Origin: an uncultured Phascolarctobacterium sp.
Lineage (GTDB): Bacteria > Bacillota > Negativicutes > Acidaminococcales > Acidaminococcaceae
Length of the DNA stretch: 5,951 nucleotides
NCBI RefSeq assembly: GCF_900753045.1
Contig: NZ_CAADXO010000018.1
Span: forward strand, 1 to 5,951
Direction of reading: 5' to 3'
The notes beneath the pieces are model-generated. The model saw only the letters and a list, made by a program, of their open reading frames with translations. It was not told where the DNA came from and ran no database searches. This document shows positions 1 through 5,465 of the stretch, piece after piece (position 1 is the stretch's first letter; each line of letters begins with the position of its first letter). A program made the position numbers and the translations under genes.

Positions 1-80
1 AAGAACCGCCGTGTACCGAACGGTACGCACGGTGGTGTGAGAGGACGACTGCTCAAATAATGAGCAGTCTCCTACTCGAT
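1..80 (+). mobile_element. 3' end of a group IIC intron (domains V and VI)
   Basis: This is the catalytic end of a self-splicing retroelement intron. Domain V lies at about 3-38: the strand ACCGCC pairs with GGTGGT, GTG with CAC and TACC with GGTA, leaving a two-base CG bulge and a small apical loop. The catalytic triad position reads CGC (in GAACCGCCG), as in class IIC introns, rather than the AGC of most other classes. Domain VI has a perfect 9-bp stem, 47-55 with 61-69, around the loop AATAA. The terminal CCTACTCGAT (71-80) is a common bacterial intron 3' end, with A74 as the likely branch-point adenosine, seven bases from the end. The 3' exon therefore begins at 81. The reverse transcriptase and domains I-IV lie outside the window. 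The intron identity is clear; the exact boundary is inferred from family consensus. Confidence 0.9.
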
Positions 81-113
81 TTATAAATAATAAAGATATA
101 TTCCTAAGTCTTC

Positions 114-142
114 TTGCAATCAATTAAGAATAGTGATAAAAT
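114..142 (+). promoter_or_regulatory. Sigma-A promoter for the repeat-protein gene
   Basis: The -35 box TTGCAA (114-119) and the -10 box TAAAAT (137-142) are separated by exactly 17 bases. A TG dinucleotide one base before the -10 (134-135) makes it an extended -10 promoter. Transcription would start near 149, giving a leader of about 105 bases that contains the hairpin at 154-188 before the coding sequence at 256. The promoter lies entirely downstream of the intron, so the gene does not depend on transcription through the intron. Confidence 0.7.
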
Positions 143-153
143 AGCGAATGAAA

Positions 154-188
154 AAAGCAATTAAATGATATAGATACTTAATTGCTTT
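154..188. other. 11-bp inverted repeat (hairpin) in the leader
   Basis: AAAGCAATTAA (154-164) is perfectly complementary to TTAATTGCTTT (178-188) around a 13-base loop. On the + strand the stem is not followed by a T-run. On the - strand it runs into the complement of the A-run at 151-156, so it looks more like a weak terminator for leftward transcription, or a leader hairpin that stabilises the mRNA. The stem is AT-rich, and its function is not shown by the sequence. Confidence 0.45.
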
Positions 189-255
189 GAATAACGTTGT
201 TTTAGGGCGCAAAAGCAGTGCTGATAGCTGCTGATGTTAAAAGGAGGCTTATATT

Positions 256-807
256 ATGGCTGAAGAGTTTAACAAAAATCAACAAGAAGTGAAAAATGAG
301 ATTCGTCAAGGAATAGTTGAGCGTCTGCTTGGCAGCAAGCTGGATACAGAAAATGCAGAAATGCCGATAAGGTCCAGTTTTGTGAATCATAACCTTGATG
401 ATTACAATATTATAGATACTCATTATCAAGCCTTAAAGGATGAGGTTTTGCATGAGCTGGGCGCATATCTTTTACACAATAAAAGTACAAATGAGAATGA
501 CGAAATGGCTATCAGAGCCAGCTATGTTAATCAAACACCTGCAGATACCCGTATTCTTGACGGTCATTACCAAAAGCTGAAGGATGAAATCTGCCATGAA
601 ATTGCACAACAGGTTGCCGGTGACAAGGTTGCTGTTGAAAAGGATGCGATGGCAATCCGCGCTAGCTATCTGCATGAGCTGCAGGCGCATGGAAGCATGA
701 ACGAAGCTATTGCCAAACGCCTTCTGGCTAAAGGCATGAGTGTAGCTGATGTTGCTGAGGCTATGCAGATGCCGGAAGAAACTGTTGCCAAGCTGCAGGA
801 AAAATAA
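256..807 (+). CDS. Unknown protein with three 48-residue repeats and an HTH-like tail
   Basis: I do not recognise this 183-aa protein. It has no signal peptide or membrane segment and is charged and probably largely helical, hence cytoplasmic. Its main visible feature is a tandem repeat with an exact 48-residue period: units 8-55, 56-103 and 104-151. Each contains a helix of the type HYQxLKDEhxHEh (degenerate in unit 1) followed by an M-A/P-I-R-A/S-S-Y/F motif at residues 36, 84 and 132. The tail (about 152-180, RLLAKGMSVADVAEAM) resembles the short helix-turn-helix-like C-terminus seen in Rpn/PD-(D/E)XK transposase-like nucleases, but no nuclease domain is present. The start is secure: AAGGAGG at 241-247 lies 8 bases before the ATG. 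It has its own promoter at 114-142. The ATPase gene follows 86 bases later, separated by a structured region that contains another promoter, so the two are not clearly one operon. A scaffold, DNA-binding or regulatory role is possible but unproven. Confidence 0.85.
   Translation: MAEEFNKNQQEVKNEIRQGIVERLLGSKLDTENAEMPIRSSFVNHNLDDYNIIDTHYQALKDEVLHELGAYLLHNKSTNENDEMAIRASYVNQTPADTRILDGHYQKLKDEICHEIAQQVAGDKVAVEKDAMAIRASYLHELQAHGSMNEAIAKRLLAKGMSVADVAEAMQMPEETVAKLQEK
277..708 (+). repeat. Three tandem 144-bp coding repeats (48 aa each)
   Basis: Units 277-420, 421-564 and 565-708 encode homologous 48-residue blocks in register. The anchors are ATG codons at 361, 505 and 649, each opening an MxIRxS(Y/F) motif, and the HYQ-LKDE helices at residues 56 and 104, with the weaker NQQEVKNE at residue 8. 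The DNA copies have diverged strongly while the protein pattern is kept. This points to old internal duplication under selection rather than a recent expansion. The first unit is the most diverged, and the last runs into the C-terminal tail. Confidence 0.85.
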
Positions 808-820
808 GAAAAAGTTGTAG

Positions 821-890
821 AATGCACCAATTTACGATTAAGACGCTTAATGTTATAATATAAGCAACTTATGAGTAGAGTTGGTGCATT
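821..890. repeat. Nested inverted repeats forming a potential three-way junction
   Basis: AATGCACCAA (821-830) pairs perfectly with TTGGTGCATT (881-890). Inside this stem are two smaller perfect hairpins: ATTAAG-ACG-CTTAAT (837-851) and ATAAG-CAA-CTTAT (860-872). Folded together they make a closed stem carrying two arms. The 3' arm of the outer stem ends three bases before the ATPase start codon and contains its only candidate ribosome-binding bases (GGTG, 883-886). The outer stem is followed by TTTTC (counting its last T), so it may also act as a weak terminator for the upstream gene. Confidence 0.65.
831..859 (+). promoter_or_regulatory. Promoter for the ATPase gene, inside the loop of the inverted repeat
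   Basis: A consensus -10 TATAAT (854-859) is preceded at 17 bases by TTTACG (831-836), which matches four of six bases of the -35 consensus. The start of transcription would fall near 866, giving a leader of only about 28 bases. Such a transcript lacks the 5' arm (821-830) of the outer stem, so its start region would stay unpaired, unlike read-through RNA from the upstream gene. The -35 is imperfect, so strength is uncertain. Confidence 0.5.
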
Positions 891-893
891 TTC

Positions 894-2258
894 ATGTTTA
901 TTGGGCGAAAAAAGGAACTTGCCACATTAGAAAAACTTTATAATAGTAATGAGTTGAACTGTGTATGCCTGACTGGCGATGCTGGTATTGGAAAAACAGC
1001 ATTGTTGCAAGAATTTGCCAGACGCAAGCATAAAGCGTATTTTTGCGTACGCGCAAGTACTAATAATGCCAATAAGGCAGCTTTTTACACAGAGCTGTCA
1101 GCTCAAGGCATTGTTCAATGCAGCAGTGGCTATTGGCAGGATATACTTAAGTTAATTTATAAAAAGGCTAAGGGAGAAAAGATAGTATTATTGATAGACG
1201 ATGTGCAGGAACTGGAAACCAGTTTTAGTGAGCTGTTGCCTGAAATAATTGCCTGCCTGCAGACTGAGGCAGAAAAATTAAGACTTTTGCTGGTATTTAG
1301 CGGCAGAGATTGTGGCTATGTATTACATTTATTAGGAAAAAGCAAATTGCCGCTATCTAAAATATTTTTGCAGTCATTAAATTACGAAGATGTTTTGCCT
1401 TGCTTAATTCCATTTAGCAATGAAGAAAAAGTGTTGCTTTATGGAGTAACTGGAGGAAAACCAGCCTATTTGCAGCTTATCGACAGTACGTTAAGCTTTA
1501 AGGATAACCTGTATAATTTATTCTTTAGTCCAACAGCTTCGTTACTGCATGTTGCCGAACAGATTCTGGCATTGCATTTTCGTCAGCCGCACATTTATCA
1601 TGCAATATTATGTTCAGTTGCCTGTGGCGCAATACATATGAAGGAGATAGCAGAAGCGGTAGGCATGCCTGATAATAAGACTTCGAAGTATGTTGGCGTA
1701 CTGGTAGAAAAAGGATTACTGAGAAAGCTTGTACCGCTTGTAGAAGCAAAGCTTGGTAAGCAGCAAAAAACGACGTGCTATATATTAGCTGATACTATGC
1801 TGACTTTTTGGTATCGCTTTGTTTATCCATTTTTAAGCAGTATAGCTATGGGATGCGGAAACTATTTATTACGTACGAAGGTATTAACGGCCTTAGACGA
1901 TTACGCAAAGGTCCTTTTTTTAGAAATATGTCGACAGTATTGTTATACGTTGCGTGAACGTGGCGATTTTCATAAATTTATGCAATTGGGTTATCTTTGG
2001 CCAAAAGATAATTGCGCAGTAGAACAAATCCGCTTGATTGCTTATGATAAAAATAGTGCTGGCTTTATGCAATGCGTATGGGAAAAAAGTAAGGTTGATG
2101 TTCCGTTAATAAAACAGCTACAAGACGAATATGCTGACAAAACAGGACGCAGTAATTATTATATTGTTTTTTCGAGACGAGGCTTTACTGATAGAGCTTT
2201 AGGATATGCAGCACGGACTAAGGAGGTCAGATTGGTGTCGTTGTTTTACTTGAAATAA
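894..2258 (+). CDS. AAA/STAND-type ATPase with degenerate DUF234 C-terminal domain
   Basis: This 454-aa cytoplasmic protein has the ATPase_2 (archaeal-type ATPase) plus DUF234 architecture. The N-terminus FIGRKKEL is typical of the family and fixes the start. Walker A is GDAGIGKT (28-35), Walker B is IVLLIDD (97-103), a sensor-like FSGRD lies at 135-139, and the family hallmark TGGKPAYL is at 186-193. A winged-helix region follows (about 230-285), then the DUF234 signature around D300, F305, W306 and F309. The C-terminus (about 340-435) aligns by pattern with the restriction-endonuclease-like fold of DUF234. There the usual EID...GECKW becomes EQIRLIA (377-383) and MQCVW (392-396), so the expected Asp, Glu and Lys appear as R380, Q393 and V395. 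The nuclease is therefore probably inactive, while nucleotide binding looks intact. Only a weak GGTG precedes the ATG. The gene looks more AT-rich than its neighbours and stands alone, which hints at transfer. Family roles are poorly known; defence, DNA repair and toxin-like roles are all speculative. Confidence 0.85.
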   Translation: MFIGRKKELATLEKLYNSNELNCVCLTGDAGIGKTALLQEFARRKHKAYFCVRASTNNANKAAFYTELSAQGIVQCSSGYWQDILKLIYKKAKGEKIVLLIDDVQELETSFSELLPEIIACLQTEAEKLRLLLVFSGRDCGYVLHLLGKSKLPLSKIFLQSLNYEDVLPCLIPFSNEEKVLLYGVTGGKPAYLQLIDSTLSFKDNLYNLFFSPTASLLHVAEQILALHFRQPHIYHAILCSVACGAIHMKEIAEAVGMPDNKTSKYVGVLVEKGLLRKLVPLVEAKLGKQQKTTCYILADTMLTFWYRFVYPFLSSIAMGCGNYLLRTKVLTALDDYAKVLFLEICRQYCYTLRERGDFHKFMQLGYLWPKDNCAVEQIRLIAYDKNSAGFMQCVWEKSKVDVPLIKQLQDEYADKTGRSNYYIVFSRRGFTDRALGYAARTKEVRLVSLFYLK

Positions 2259-2318
2259 ATCTAAACGTAAGTAGAATATAGTTAGATGTAATTTAGATTT
2301 CTTGCTATATTCTACTTA
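2257..2318. repeat. Two crossing inverted repeats after the ATPase gene
   Basis: AAATCTAAA (2257-2265, overlapping the ATPase stop codon) is complementary to TTTAGATTT (2292-2300). TAAGTAGAATATAG (2268-2281) is perfectly complementary to CTATATTCTACTTA (2305-2318), a 14-bp stem with a 23-base loop. The two pairings cross: each stem's loop holds one arm of the other. They must therefore be alternatives or form a pseudoknot. Neither is directly followed by a T-run on the + strand, so this is not a simple terminator; the terminator lies just downstream at 2333-2370. Confidence 0.7.
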
Positions 2319-2332
2319 TGAGTTGAATAATG

Positions 2333-2370
2333 AAACCGGCTTAGAATAACGCTTTGAGTAGGTTTTTATT
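2333..2370 (+). terminator. Rho-independent terminator after the ATPase gene
   Basis: AAACCGGCTTAGA (2333-2345) pairs with TTTGAGTAGGTTT (2353-2365) around a 7-base loop. There are 12 pairs, including several G-U, and one G-A mismatch. The stem runs straight into TTATTTTC. It would end ATPase transcription before the receptor promoter at 2407. The stem is fairly weak, so some read-through is likely. Confidence 0.55.
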
Positions 2371-2406
2371 TTCGAAAAAAAGAGTCTAAGAATTTACTGT
2401 TAATCA

Positions 2407-2435
2407 TTGCACTTTAAAGCAAGTGATTATATAAT
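2407..2435 (+). promoter_or_regulatory. Strong sigma-A promoter of the receptor operon
   Basis: TTGCAC (2407-2412) and a perfect TATAAT (2430-2435) are 17 bases apart. Transcription should start near 2442, giving a leader of about 55 bases before the receptor gene. That is too short for a cobalamin riboswitch. A second dyad, TAATCATTGC (2401-2410) with GCAAGTGATTA (2419-2429, one bulge), overlaps the -35 and spacer and could be a further protein-binding site. Confidence 0.75.
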
Positions 2436-2436
2436 C
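2425..2436. promoter_or_regulatory. Perfect 12-bp palindrome over the -10 box
   Basis: GATTATATAATC reads the same on both strands and covers the whole -10 hexamer of the receptor promoter. With the following bases (to 2442) it resembles the GAT-rich hexamer array of Fur sites, matching well only if one base is gapped. A regulator bound here would block RNA polymerase directly. It may also be a chance product of an AT-rich -10 region. Confidence 0.4.
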
Positions 2437-2443
2437 TTTATCG

Positions 2444-2458
2444 TAATGATTTGCATTA
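2444..2458. promoter_or_regulatory. Fur-box-like operator
   Basis: TAATGATTTGCATTA matches the central 15 bases of the classical Fur box (TAATGATAATCATTA) at 12 positions and keeps the inverted repeat TAATG/CATTA. It sits just downstream of the expected transcription start (near 2442), where bound Fur-Fe2+ would repress initiation. Its position before a TonB-dependent receptor gene fits iron-repressed metal uptake. The call is by eye against a consensus. Confidence 0.55.
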
Positions 2459-2496
2459 GTTTTTTGAGTATGATTTAGTAAAGGAGCGAGTGAACT

Positions 2497-4431
2497 ATGA
2501 TGAAAAAAATTATTCCCCTACATTTGTTGCTGGGATTAAGTATATTGGCAACTGGAAATGCAGCAGCACAAACAGAAGCTTTGCAGGAATACAGCTTGCC
2601 TGGCATGAATGTTACTGCTTTGGGTTACGAAAAATCTAATTTGGAGACACCTGCTGATGTAACTGTTTATTCTGGTGAGGAATTGAAGAAAACTGGCGCA
2701 AGCGATGTTGCTAACGCACTGAAGTATAAGGCGGGCGTATTTTTTACGCAGATGGGCCCTCATGACCAAAGCTTTATTACTGGTAACAGCACCTTGAGTC
2801 TGCGTGGCATTAAAGGCGGAACTTTAGTTTTGATTAATGGCGTGCCTGCAAGCTTTAATAATGTAAGCCATCTGGATATGATGAATCTGGATACTGTAGA
2901 AAAAGTTGAAGTAGTTAAAGGTGGCGGAGCTGTTTTGTATGGCAGTGAAGCATACGGCGGCGTCATCAACGTAATAACTAAAAATGAATATAAAAACAGC
3001 CTTCATATTGCTGCCGGAAACAAGGGACAGCGTGATTACAGTGCTACAATTGGCGCTGGTAAGCTTGGTATAACCTTGGGTCGTAATGAAATGGGCGAAA
3101 CGGGGATTTTAACTCAAAAGCAGGGAACTAAGACGATTAATGGTGTAAAAGTACCATATTATACAGGCTTTGGTGATAGTAAGAAGGATCATCTTGGTGT
3201 AAGCTACAAGTTTGATGATAAATTGAGCTTAAATTACATGTTCAACAAGAAAAAATATACTATCGATTATCTTGGTGCTGATAATAGCAAATTACAGCAT
3301 TTTGATTATGATGACCGTGAGCATTTTGCACAATTGCATTTTAATGACCAAAATGGTTTTGATGCAACGGCGTACTATAATGAGCGTATTATCCGTAATC
3401 CGGATTATTATATTGTCAGACCTGATAATCTGGAATGGGAGCGTAGCAATCATAAAAACTATGGTGCTGATTTTAAAAAGGTTTGGCAAAACGATAAAGA
3501 CAGGGTTTTGCTTGGCTTTAATACAAAACGTGAGCTTTATGTAGATGAAAATCAAAAATTTGCTTCTTTTGGCAATAGCAACAGTGCTCTTAAACCTTAT
3601 GCACGCTTTGGCAGCTATAGCTTAAATGGTTATTCCTTCTATGGACAATATGACCGTAAGTTGAGTGAAGCAACGGATGTTGTTTTAAGTATGCGTGAAG
3701 ACTTAATTCGTTCTGATGCTGGTAATTATAATGCGTTTTTGCCGCAGTTGCAGATTTTAACAAAGCTTGACCAGGAAAATTCACTTTATGCTAATGTTGG
3801 TCGTTCTTTCAGAATGCCTACATTCCGCCAACTGTATTATTCCAGCGGTGTAATACTGCAAAACCCTGATTTGAAACCGGAATATGGCTGGAATTATGAG
3901 GCTGGTTATAAGCATGATAATGGTAAAGAGCAGTTTAAGGCAGCAGTTTTCCACATTGATTTAGATGATCAGATTACAAGCAGAAAGGTTAATGGTCTTT
4001 CTCAGTCCTACAATGCTGCCAAATATAAAAATACTGGTATAGAATTAAGCTACACCAATCAGCTTGATGAAAATCTTACTTGGACTGTTGGCGGTATTTA
4101 TAGCAAGCCGCAAAACAAAACAACAAATACAGCACCGTGGAAGGATGTATTGGGCAAGTATCAGGTGATGACATCAATTGATTATCAGCACGATAAGACT
4201 AATGCATCTTTAAATCTGAGCTATATGGGTGGTCGTGTAAACAACAGCAAGCAGACAGATGTGAAGCCGATTCTGCTTTCTAATCTGCATGTCGGCCATG
4301 AGGTTTTCGCTAACGCAACATTGACACTGGATATTAATAATATCTTTAATCGTAGAGATTTGACTGATCCTGATGGTTTGTATTACACACAAGGAAGAAC
4401 ATTCCTGGTAGGATTGAATTATAATTTCTAA
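2497..4431 (+). CDS. TonB-dependent outer-membrane receptor (metal chelate uptake)
   Basis: This 644-aa protein is a gated outer-membrane channel that imports a scarce ligand using TonB-ExbBD energy. It starts with a signal peptide (KK, then a hydrophobic stretch, with cleavage likely after the AAA at 22-24). A TonB-box-like segment MNVTAL follows at 37-42. The plug domain (about 49-162) shows the usual landmarks: LSLRGI (100-105), VLINGVP (111-117), VEKVEVVKG (134-142) and LYGSEAYGGVINVITK (147-162). The beta-barrel includes NPDLKPE at 456-462 and ends in an aromatic residue (YNF), as outer-membrane barrels do. The length is normal for the CirA/BtuB/FepA-like group. AAGGAG at 2481-2486 lies 10 bases before the first of two adjacent ATGs. 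A strong promoter and Fur-like site precede it, and the binding-protein gene follows after 4 bases. The ligand is not determined: iron-siderophore or haem is favoured by the operator, corrinoid is possible. Confidence 0.93.
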   Translation: MMKKIIPLHLLLGLSILATGNAAAQTEALQEYSLPGMNVTALGYEKSNLETPADVTVYSGEELKKTGASDVANALKYKAGVFFTQMGPHDQSFITGNSTLSLRGIKGGTLVLINGVPASFNNVSHLDMMNLDTVEKVEVVKGGGAVLYGSEAYGGVINVITKNEYKNSLHIAAGNKGQRDYSATIGAGKLGITLGRNEMGETGILTQKQGTKTINGVKVPYYTGFGDSKKDHLGVSYKFDDKLSLNYMFNKKKYTIDYLGADNSKLQHFDYDDREHFAQLHFNDQNGFDATAYYNERIIRNPDYYIVRPDNLEWERSNHKNYGADFKKVWQNDKDRVLLGFNTKRELYVDENQKFASFGNSNSALKPYARFGSYSLNGYSFYGQYDRKLSEATDVVLSMREDLIRSDAGNYNAFLPQLQILTKLDQENSLYANVGRSFRMPTFRQLYYSSGVILQNPDLKPEYGWNYEAGYKHDNGKEQFKAAVFHIDLDDQITSRKVNGLSQSYNAAKYKNTGIELSYTNQLDENLTWTVGGIYSKPQNKTTNTAPWKDVLGKYQVMTSIDYQHDKTNASLNLSYMGGRVNNSKQTDVKPILLSNLHVGHEVFANATLTLDINNIFNRRDLTDPDGLYYTQGRTFLVGLNYNF

Positions 4432-4435
4432 GCTT

Positions 4436-5401
4436 ATGAAGAAATTATTATGGTGCTTTTGTTTGTTACTATGCTGTTTGGGATGCGTAGCTTGCGGACC
4501 TCAGCAAGATAAAAGTAGCGACCGGCAAAATATTAGTGTAAACAATTATAATTTTTTTGGAGATGAACAGAAGGTTATATTTAAACAAGTACCGCAACGT
4601 ATTTTAGTGTGCGGTAATAGCGGAGTTGAAACCTTAGTGGCTTTGGGCGCTGGCGATAAAATTACAGCAGCTGTTCTGACGGAAGCTGAAGATAAAGGAC
4701 GTCTGCAAGCTCTTTTGCCAAATGCTAGAATTTATACGCAGCCTCTGCAGCTGGAGGCTGCTGTAGCACTGCAACCGGATTTTATTCTTGGGTGGCGCAG
4801 GTATTTTGCAGATAATCAATTAGGTGATACGTCAAGCTGGATAGCTAAGGGAATACCAGCATACATTCAGGATGCGTCAGGACCCGTACCGGCGAAGGGA
4901 AGATTCCCTGCCTGTACAATTGCCAGTGAGAAAAGGTTTATCAGCAATATGGGACTTGCACTAGGAAGGCAGCAGCAGGCGCAGGATATAATCCAAAAGA
5001 TTGATTCAGAATTGCAGGCTGCTGAGAAAATACCGGCACAAAAGGTTCTTTTTGTAGAATTTCTCAATGGTAATATAGAAGTCTTTGGTAATGACCTTTT
5101 ATGCGGAGATATAATTCGTCATTATGGTTGTTCGTTAGTGAGTTACAGCGCTCCCTTTATCAGTCAGGAAGAACTGATGGAAATGCAGGCTGCTAAAATC
5201 TTTGTTGTCTATCATGGCGGGGAGCAGCAGAAACAAGCAGCGCTAGCACAACTGCATAATCCTCTGTATAAGCATTTACCGGCAGTAGCGAGTGGGCAGG
5301 TTTATCCTATAGCTTATAAGCAGATAGTAGCTCCAGGCAGTGATTTGTTAGGAACGTTAAAGTATGTTAAGCAATGCTTGCTTGCCAACCATCCTCAATA
5401 A
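4436..5401 (+). CDS. Lipoprotein substrate-binding protein of a metal-chelate ABC importer
   Basis: This 321-aa protein is a class III (BtuF/FhuD-like) periplasmic binding protein that would accept the ligand brought in by the adjacent receptor. The N-terminus is a cysteine-rich lipoprotein signal; the lipidated residue is probably C20 (VAC-G), or alternatively C17. Family landmarks are PQRILVCGNSGVETLVALG (53-71, with E65 in the place of the conserved N-lobe glutamate), a LQPDFILGW segment (112-120), a long linker helix (about 165-195), and a C-lobe starting VLFVE (204-208) with E245/E246 in the position of the second permease-contacting glutamate. It starts 4 bases after the receptor stop with no good Shine-Dalgarno sequence, so translation is probably coupled to the receptor. 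No permease or ATPase gene follows, so the rest of the importer must lie elsewhere. Function is confident at family level; the substrate is unknown. Confidence 0.9.
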   Translation: MKKLLWCFCLLLCCLGCVACGPQQDKSSDRQNISVNNYNFFGDEQKVIFKQVPQRILVCGNSGVETLVALGAGDKITAAVLTEAEDKGRLQALLPNARIYTQPLQLEAAVALQPDFILGWRRYFADNQLGDTSSWIAKGIPAYIQDASGPVPAKGRFPACTIASEKRFISNMGLALGRQQQAQDIIQKIDSELQAAEKIPAQKVLFVEFLNGNIEVFGNDLLCGDIIRHYGCSLVSYSAPFISQEELMEMQAAKIFVVYHGGEQQKQAALAQLHNPLYKHLPAVASGQVYPIAYKQIVAPGSDLLGTLKYVKQCLLANHPQ

Positions 5402-5410
5402 TGATAAAAT
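5382..5410 (+). promoter_or_regulatory. Internal promoter for the CGGC gene
   Basis: TTGCCA (5382-5387, five of six consensus bases) and TAAAAT (5405-5410) are exactly 17 bases apart, with an extended -10 TG at 5402-5403. The -35 lies within the last codons of the binding-protein gene and the -10 just after its stop. Transcription would begin near 5417. The nine-base word TGATAAAAT is the same as in the promoter at 134-142. This would let the CGGC gene be expressed independently of the Fur-like-controlled operon. Confidence 0.6.
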
Positions 5411-5420
5411 CAAATAAACA

Positions 5421-5452
5421 GCAAGGCTGAAAATGCCTGCAAGTTATTTTTT
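5421..5452 (+). terminator. Hairpin plus T-run: operon terminator or leader attenuator
   Basis: GCAAGGC (5421-5427) pairs with GCCTGC (5435-5440) with one bulged A and a 7-base loop. Five bases later comes a six-T run (5447-5452) that abuts the Shine-Dalgarno sequence of the next gene. It could terminate the receptor/binding-protein transcript. It also falls within the leader made from the promoter at 5382-5410, so it may act as an attenuator for the CGGC gene. The stem is short. Confidence 0.4.
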
Positions 5453-5465
5453 GGAGGAATATATT

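Noticed and set aside
199..235. Small hairpin AGCAG/CTGCT in the leader of the 183-aa gene
   Set aside because: The stem is only about five pairs, which is expected by chance, and it does not reach the ribosome site.
202..429. 75-aa open frame on the - strand
   Set aside because: It overlaps the start, ribosome site and first repeat of the 183-aa gene and is rich in hydrophobic residues as expected for the antisense of an acidic helical protein.
871..930. Short upstream frame (19 codons) overlapping the ATPase start
   Set aside because: There is no ribosome site before its ATG and the peptide shows nothing notable; a chance frame is more likely than a leader peptide.
2259..2496. Cobalamin riboswitch before the receptor gene
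   Set aside because: I found no B12-box-like sequence, and the leader after the predicted start (about 55 bases) is too short for one.
3272..3555. Open frames on both strands inside the receptor gene
   Set aside because: The receptor frame shows continuous barrel sequence through here; the other frames have low-complexity I/M-rich translations and no ribosome site.
5433..5465. Upstream start for the CGGC protein
   Set aside because: It adds 11 residues not typical of the family, lies inside the hairpin, and the GGAGG site is placed for the ATG at 5466.
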